From Microcaldota archaeon (GTDB lineage Archaea > Micrarchaeota > Micrarchaeia > Micrarchaeales > CABMGC01), in the NCBI GenBank assembly GCA_021846005.1, contig JAJZIZ010000011.1, positions 1 through 17,841 of the forward strand: a stretch of DNA of 17,841 bases, written 5' to 3'. A program made the position numbers and the translations under genes. Shown here in pieces: positions 13,886 to 17,841 of this stretch; position 1 is the stretch's first letter; each line of letters opens with the position of its first letter. A model generated the notes under the pieces. That model was not told where the DNA came from. It did no database searches and saw nothing but the letters and a program-made list of their open reading frames with translations.

Positions 13886-16051
13886 TTATCTATACATGGT
13901 TTCCGGCTCTTCCTTGAACCGTCTTATCCTTTCTGATACCTCCTTTGGAATGGCCGGCCTTATGTCCTTGACAGCGGCTATGAAATTTTCCATCGTCACT
14001 ATGTCGCGCTTCTTCCTTATCGCATGCATTCCGGCCTCCCTTACAACGTTCTCAAGCTCAGCCCCAGTGTAATTCTCGGTAAGGCTGGCGAGGTTTTTCA
14101 GGTCCACGTCCTTGTCCAACGGCATCTTCTTCGTATGTATCTTGAGTATCGAGTATCTTGCATCCTGGTCAGGCATTGGTATCTCAACTATCTTGTCAAA
14201 TCTTCCCGGCCTGAGTATTGCAGGATCAACATCTTCTGGGCGGTTGGTTGCTGCAAGGACTACGACATTCTTCAGTTCCTGCAGACCATCCATTTCGGTA
14301 AGCAGGGTATCGACCACGCGCTCCGTGACCCTGGACTCTTCTGAAGAGCCTCTTGACCTGGCTATGGAATCTATCTCGTCTATGAATATTATGCATGGAG
14401 ATGCAAGTCTTGCTTTCCTGAATATCTCTCTTACAGTTTTCTCGCTTTCGCCGACGAATTTGCTTAGTACCTCAGGGCCTTTTATAGATATGAAGTTGGC
14501 CTCTCTTTCGGTAGCTACTGCCTTTGCAAGCAGTGTCTTTCCAGTGCCAGGGGGACCAACAAGAAGTATGCCCTTGACTGGTCTCGTGCCCATCTTTTCA
14601 AAGCGTTCGGGTTCTTTTAATGGCAGTTCGACAGCCTCCCGAAGCTCTTCCTTGACCCGATCCAATGCGCCTATGTCAGACCAATGGACATTTGGCCTTT
14701 CCACAAAAACTTCACGGAGTGCGCTTGGCTGTATGTTTCTCAATGCCTCCTGGAAGTGTGAATTGTCAACAGTCAGGTTTGTAAGTATATCGACAGGTAT
14801 GCTCTGTTTGTCTATTATTTTTGGAAGTATTGAACGGAGGGTTGCCATTGCCGCTTCGCGCACCAGTGCGTTGAGGTCTGCGCCAGTATACCCATGCGTT
14901 ATGGAAGCCAGCTCGTCTACGTTTACATTCTTTGCTATAGGCATATTGCGGGTATGTATCTGAAGGATCTGCTTTCTTGCATTTCGGTTAGGCACTCCTA
15001 TCTCTATTTCCCTGTCAAACCTGCCGGGTCTTCTCAATGCGGGATCTATCGCATCGGGACGGTTGGTTGCTGCAAGAATTATGACCTGGCCCCTAGGCGG
15101 CATGCCGTCCATTAGGGTGAGAAGCTGTGAAACCATTCTGCGCTCCACCTCGTTTGTCGCTTCCTCACGCTTTGGCGCTATGGCGTCTATCTCGTCCATG
15201 AATATTATAGTAGGAGCTTTCTCGTTAGCATTCTTAAATATCTCCCTGAGCTTTTCTTCGCTTTCGCCGACGAATTTGCTTACAAGTTCAGGCCCTGAGA
15301 TGGATATGAAATTTGCGTCGCTCTCGTTTGCTACTGCCTTTGCAAGCAGTGTCTTTCCAGTGCCAGGAGGGCCATAAAGAAGCACTCCTTTAGGCGGGTC
15401 TATTCCCAGCCTTTCAAAAAGTTCAGGATAACGTATTGGAAGCTCTACCATTTCGCGTATCTTTGTCTTTGCGTCGTCCAGGCCGCCTATGTCTTCATAG
15501 TGCACATCGCCTATTTTAACTATGGATTCTGATACAGGCTCATCCTTTACTATGAGATTTGTCTTTGAGCCTATCTTGACTATTCCGTGAGGCATTACCT
15601 GCACGACAAGAAAATTGAATACAAGACCAAACATAGGTATTGGTATTGAATCTCCTTTTGTAAGAGGTCTGTTCTCGAGCCTTCTCTTTGCATATTCTGC
15701 GAAATCGGGTGAGAGAGGAGGACGTTGGCTTGGCGGAGGCGCAAGTACAACCTTGTCGGCATCCTTTGCCTCTGTCTTTGATACGAATATCTTATCGCCT
15801 ATCCCTACCCCCAGGTTCTGCCTCAGGTATCCGTCTATTCGTATGAAGCCCAGGCCTTCATCACTTGGATGGGCCTGCCACACGGTAGCAGCAGATGCCT
15901 TTATTTTGCCCTTTATCTCTATTACGTCTCCTGAAACAACACCTAACGCCCTGCGCGACTTCGAGTCTATCCTGGCTATGCTCCTCCCTGAGTCTGTAAC
16001 CAGGGCGTCTGCGACGGTCAATTCTATGCTTGATATTCCTACTGCTGCCAT
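13886..16051 (-). CDS. cdc48: Cdc48/VAT-type AAA+ ATPase (two AAA domains)
   Basis: The protein has 721 aa, close to archaeal VAT. It is an ATP-driven hexameric unfoldase that extracts and unfolds proteins, often feeding the proteasome. Residues 1-180 are the double-psi barrel plus second N-subdomain (RIDGYLRQNLGVGIGD). D1 has Walker A GPPGTGKT at 227-234, Walker B IIFMDEID at 282-289, sensor AATN, and arginine fingers in RRPGRFD. D2 has Walker A at 499-506, Walker B IIFIDEID at 554-561 and LRPGRFD at 613-619. Both pore loops read SKFVGESE. The C-terminus ends MYR, a hydrophobic-Tyr-X (HbYX) motif of the kind that docks regulators on the 20S proteasome. It is the first gene of a four-gene run ending in aIF2-gamma. 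A TATA element at about 16099-16113 is followed by a short leader. Confidence 0.97.
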   Translation of the reverse strand: MAAVGISSIELTVADALVTDSGRSIARIDSKSRRALGVVSGDVIEIKGKIKASAATVWQAHPSDEGLGFIRIDGYLRQNLGVGIGDKIFVSKTEAKDADKVVLAPPPSQRPPLSPDFAEYAKRRLENRPLTKGDSIPIPMFGLVFNFLVVQVMPHGIVKIGSKTNLIVKDEPVSESIVKIGDVHYEDIGGLDDAKTKIREMVELPIRYPELFERLGIDPPKGVLLYGPPGTGKTLLAKAVANESDANFISISGPELVSKFVGESEEKLREIFKNANEKAPTIIFMDEIDAIAPKREEATNEVERRMVSQLLTLMDGMPPRGQVIILAATNRPDAIDPALRRPGRFDREIEIGVPNRNARKQILQIHTRNMPIAKNVNVDELASITHGYTGADLNALVREAAMATLRSILPKIIDKQSIPVDILTNLTVDNSHFQEALRNIQPSALREVFVERPNVHWSDIGALDRVKEELREAVELPLKEPERFEKMGTRPVKGILLVGPPGTGKTLLAKAVATEREANFISIKGPEVLSKFVGESEKTVREIFRKARLASPCIIFIDEIDSIARSRGSSEESRVTERVVDTLLTEMDGLQELKNVVVLAATNRPEDVDPAILRPGRFDKIVEIPMPDQDARYSILKIHTKKMPLDKDVDLKNLASLTENYTGAELENVVREAGMHAIRKKRDIVTMENFIAAVKDIRPAIPKEVSERIRRFKEEPETMYR

Positions 16052-16098
16052 GCTAATCAGATAAATCTGCAGGTTGTTTGTTAATGATAATAAGTCTA

Positions 16099-16113
16099 AT
16101 AAAATATATATAT
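16099..16113 (-). promoter_or_regulatory. TATA box of the Cdc48 operon
   Basis: AATATATATATTTTA on the minus strand predicts transcription from about 16080 and a leader of roughly 29 nt before the ATG at 16051. It is the strongest TATA match in the 181-nt gap and would drive Cdc48, S6e, Nudix and aIF2-gamma together. Confidence 0.5.
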
Positions 16114-16232
16114 TCCGCTAGCCGATGTGCAGTGTTGATGATCACATGCCTTGGAGTCGGGAATGCCTTTATTTCTTCTTTCTGGAAAGCTGCCCTAACC
16201 AATTGATTCCGAATCTTCAATACAAAGCCACG

Positions 16233-16703
16233 TTATATTATGGAGATTTTGTCGCCTATCCTTAAGCTCGAATTGATATCGGCCTCCAGTACGCTATTTC
16301 CAGGATGGCAGATGGTGTTTGTTGAATAGGGAGTTGCGTTATAAACGAAGGTTATCACATTGCCAGTTATCCAGAACTGCTTCAACGGCATTAAGGTATT
16401 GTCCATCCAGAAACACTGCTCCGAATAATTTGAAAATACGAAGAGCATGCCATAGCAGTCGCCCAGGCCGTTGCAGTCTCCCATTGAGTTTACATACATG
16501 AGCCCTGTCTCCTGCTGCAACTGGTTCTCGGCAAGATAGACGTTGGCTTTTGACAATGTGCCGTTTGCGTATTCAAAATTTACTGCTGTCACCTTCTCCT
16601 TTGGCAACTGCGTGTTGTAAGGCTTGAGATATGAATGCGTTATTATTATTATCAATAACAAAACAACTGCGAAGGCCGTTAAAATTTTTAATCTTGTTCC
16701 CAT
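16233..16703 (-). CDS. Membrane-anchored DUF192 protein
   Basis: The protein has 156 aa. Residues 7-24 (ILTAFAVVLLLIIIIT) are a signal anchor after a short basic start, so the domain should face outside. Residues about 45-156 match DUF192 (PF02643): VYLAENQLQQETGLMYVNSM, YGMLFVFSNYSEQCFWMDNT, LMPLKQFWI, and the end VLEADINSSLRIGDKISII. In the family the GLM, GMLFvF and FWMxNT motifs line a conserved pocket, but the activity is unknown. A short cysteine-containing insertion (DCNGLGDCYG), together with Cys in EQCFW and TICHP, suggests disulfides in an extracellular setting. Four sequons are present. CTTATACG on the minus strand about 24 nt upstream of the ATG suggests a leaderless transcript. 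It is divergent from L40e and separated from Cdc48 by 181 nt. Confidence 0.9.
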   Translation of the reverse strand: MGTRLKILTAFAVVLLLIIIITHSYLKPYNTQLPKEKVTAVNFEYANGTLSKANVYLAENQLQQETGLMYVNSMGDCNGLGDCYGMLFVFSNYSEQCFWMDNTLMPLKQFWITGNVITFVYNATPYSTNTICHPGNSVLEADINSSLRIGDKISII

Positions 16704-16825
16704 AACACCACATATTCGGAATCGTATAAGAGATTATTTTGCATGCTTTGCGTTTATTGCTTCGCGTTGAGCCCATGAAGCGCATGAAACATTGCATTGA
16801 TAGACATAGACAACGGATTTCAACA

Positions 16826-16837
16826 TTAATATATATC
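16826..16837 (+). promoter_or_regulatory. TATA box of the L40e operon
   Basis: TTAATATATATC is the best TATA match before L40e. It predicts transcription from about 16857 and a leader of roughly 30 nt. Confidence 0.45.
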
Positions 16838-16890
16838 TTTCCTTGCTAATATAGAGAATTGATAAATCCTTACTTTATAGAGTGTTTCAG

Positions 16891-17043
16891 ATGGGAAAAT
16901 TCGGATTAGCAGATGAACTTCTTGTCAGTATCTGGGTTTGCAGAAGATGCAAGGCCAGGAACAGGGCAGGAGTAATTAAGTGCAGGAAGTGCGGCAGCAG
17001 ATACCTCAGAGTGAAGAGAAAGGAAGCGAGGGTCAAGAAGTAG
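16891..17043 (+). CDS. rpl40e: 50S ribosomal protein L40e
   Basis: The protein has 50 aa, the normal size for archaeal L40e, a small zinc-ribbon protein of the large subunit that corresponds to the ribosomal part of eukaryotic UBA52. The ribbon is complete: VCRRCKARNRAG with C17 and C20, then KCRKCGSRYLR with C31 and C34. The tail is strongly basic (VKRKEARVKK). The N-terminus starts MGKFGLADELLVSIW, in line with family members that begin F..A..RLL..K.C. It leads a plus-strand group with a winged-helix gene 36 nt downstream and a DUF2666-like gene after that. Confidence 0.93.
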   Translation: MGKFGLADELLVSIWVCRRCKARNRAGVIKCRKCGSRYLRVKRKEARVKK

Positions 17044-17079
17044 TCGTTTTGCTTGTTTAATATATAGAGGAGAGATTAG

Positions 17080-17301
17080 ATGGCAGAGTTTACACAAATG
17101 GAAAACGAAGTTTTGAGCGCAATGAAGGTGCTTGGAGCCACAGCCGAAGACAAAAAGAAGACAGCAGACGACATAGCCAAGAAGTCAAACCGTCCCAAGA
17201 GCCTTGTTACCAATACACTCGTATTGCTTGCAAACAAAGGCGCGGTGAAGAGAGTCGCCAGGGAAAAATCCGCAGGTTATTACGTACTTGGATCCAAGTA
17301 G
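17080..17301 (+). CDS. Small winged-helix protein
   Basis: The protein has 73 aa and a strong ribosome-binding site, GAGGAG at 17067-17072, 7 nt before the ATG. The whole protein is a single winged-helix fold: helix 1 QMENEVLSAMKVLGA, helix 2 KTADDIAKKS, recognition helix RPKSLVTNTLVLLANKG, then the wing AVKRVAREKSAGYYVLGSK. It has the features of a minimal archaeal DNA-binding (possibly RNA-binding) protein without a sensor domain. It sits 36 nt after L40e and 6 nt before the DUF2666-like gene, probably as one transcript, so it may act in a translation-linked setting or regulate this operon. I cannot name the family. Confidence 0.83.
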   Translation: MAEFTQMENEVLSAMKVLGATAEDKKKTADDIAKKSNRPKSLVTNTLVLLANKGAVKRVAREKSAGYYVLGSK

Positions 17302-17307
17302 TAGTGT

Positions 17308-17781
17308 ATGATTATGGAAACGGAAGATACTGGGGCTGGGTCTGTCGAATTTTCTGCAAGATGGAAAGATTGGGTAGCAGTTAAAAAAATGACCATAAGG
17401 AACGATACAAAACCGGAAGAGATAGCGTTCAATCTTGCATCAATAAGGCAATCCATAGACAGAAAGGCCTATGAGATACTTGGAGTATACATAAATATTA
17501 AGGAACTTGACGATTACGCATCAAAGGTTGTTTCCGGAAGAAAGAAGAATTTCAAGGAAATCGCTGATTCTATACAGGAACTCTCCACCGCAGAGAGCAG
17601 GAAGGCCATAGAGAGCGCTTGCGTCAAGAATACGGATCTGAAGGACATAGCAAGCACTTACCTGCTTAGAAAAGTAGTTCAGCTTATTGGTTTTGACTTT
17701 GACGTCAACCAGGAGATGCTGGCAAAAGCATACAAGGATCTAAAACTTCCCAAGCAGAGAGGAAGGCAGCCGAAGAAATAA
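17308..17781 (+). CDS. DUF2666-like archaeal protein
   Basis: The frame has 157 codons from the ATG at 17308; an ATG two codons later is an alternative. Residues about 13-150 follow what I remember of DUF2666, an archaeal family of unknown function: an opening VEFSARWKDWVAVKKMTI, then FNLASIRQSIDRKAYE, a middle helix SAESRKAI-type segment (here STAESRKAIESACVKNTDL) and DIASTYLLRKVVQLIGF. The assignment is from memory of the pattern and not checked. It is all-helical apart from the start, cytoplasmic, with a basic tail (KLPKQRGRQPKK) that may contact nucleic acid. It is only 6 nt after the winged-helix gene, so co-transcribed with it and probably with L40e. Confidence 0.8.
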   Translation: MIMETEDTGAGSVEFSARWKDWVAVKKMTIRNDTKPEEIAFNLASIRQSIDRKAYEILGVYINIKELDDYASKVVSGRKKNFKEIADSIQELSTAESRKAIESACVKNTDLKDIASTYLLRKVVQLIGFDFDVNQEMLAKAYKDLKLPKQRGRQPKK

Positions 17782-17791
17782 TGTTGCTTTT

Positions 17792-17841
17792 ATGCAGGAG
17801 AAGGGCGAAAACATACCACATGGCATAAATCCCGCAGATTC
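17792..17841 (+). CDS. Possible start of a further gene (partial)
   Basis: An ATG at 17792, 10 nt after the preceding stop, opens a frame (MQEKGENIPHGINPAD) that runs to the window edge without a stop. The spacing fits continued co-transcription. An ATG in another frame at 17781, overlapping the stop, closes after 15 codons. Sixteen codons are too few to identify the product. Confidence 0.35.
   Translation, partial: MQEKGENIPHGINPAD

Noticed and set aside
14024..16064. Long plus-strand ORFs (up to 283 codons) opposite Cdc48
   Set aside because: These are antisense shadows of a strongly conserved AAA+ gene, and their translations look low-complexity and Ser-rich.
16205..16723. Ten-base inverted repeat GATTCCGAAT (16205-16214 and 16714-16723) flanking the DUF192 gene
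   Set aside because: The motif is nearly self-palindromic, so it matches in both orientations by nature. Two copies 500 nt apart are weak evidence for an operator or mobile-element ends.
1..17841. CRISPR arrays, rRNA genes, integrase or attachment sites
   Set aside because: No regularly spaced direct repeats, rRNA sequence, recombinase gene or tRNA-end duplication was seen on either strand.

Overview
The window is archaeal. It encodes SRP54, aIF2-gamma, ribosomal proteins S6e and L40e, a Cdc48/VAT-type AAA+ ATPase and an intron-containing tRNA. Start codons are often preceded at leaderless spacing by TATA boxes. The surface protein at the left edge begins with a pilin-like segment (QSASEFL..YGFAIL) of the kind I associate with Micrarchaeota and other DPANN archaea. 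Several housekeeping proteins have divergent signature motifs, and AUA is used freely as an isoleucine codon. My best guess is a Micrarchaeota-like DPANN archaeon; that placement is inference.

Layout. 1-1554 (-): N-terminal 518 codons of a large cysteine-containing surface protein that runs off the left edge. 1610-1901: decayed IS200/IS605 (TnpB-type) element, with a C-terminal tnpB scrap and both subterminal hairpins. 1902-5158 (-): compact cluster of a coiled-coil/winged-helix protein, an unlisted 51-aa basic protein starting with GTG, and a 794-aa sequon-rich membrane protein with a large predicted cytoplasmic tail. 5284-6597 (-): SRP54. 6743-6851 (+): tRNA-Ile with a UAU anticodon and a 34-nt intron. 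7011-7592 (-) and 7631-8865 (+): divergent membrane-protein and YbjQ-like/membrane-protein units sharing a very short promoter region. 8866-9267: AT-rich non-coding gap. 9268-9822 (+): coiled-coil/winged-helix protein. 9896-10636 (-): unrecognised soluble protein. 10745-11746 (+): DHH/DHHA1 phosphoesterase.

11751-16051 (-) is a housekeeping run: Cdc48, S6e, Nudix and aIF2-gamma, with gaps of about 14-22 nt, so probably co-transcribed. 16233-16703 (-) is a membrane-anchored DUF192 protein. 16891-17781 (+) holds L40e, a small winged-helix protein and a DUF2666-like protein, followed by what may be the first codons of another gene at the right edge.

The parts least explained by known biology are the 1902-5158 cluster, which looks like an envelope protein coupled to cytoplasmic winged-helix partners; the tRNA-Ile(UAU), which bears on how this organism reads AUA; and the unusual GTPase motifs in SRP54 (DSGGR) and aIF2-gamma (TKID, lost zinc knuckle). 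No rRNA, CRISPR array or intact mobile element was seen.
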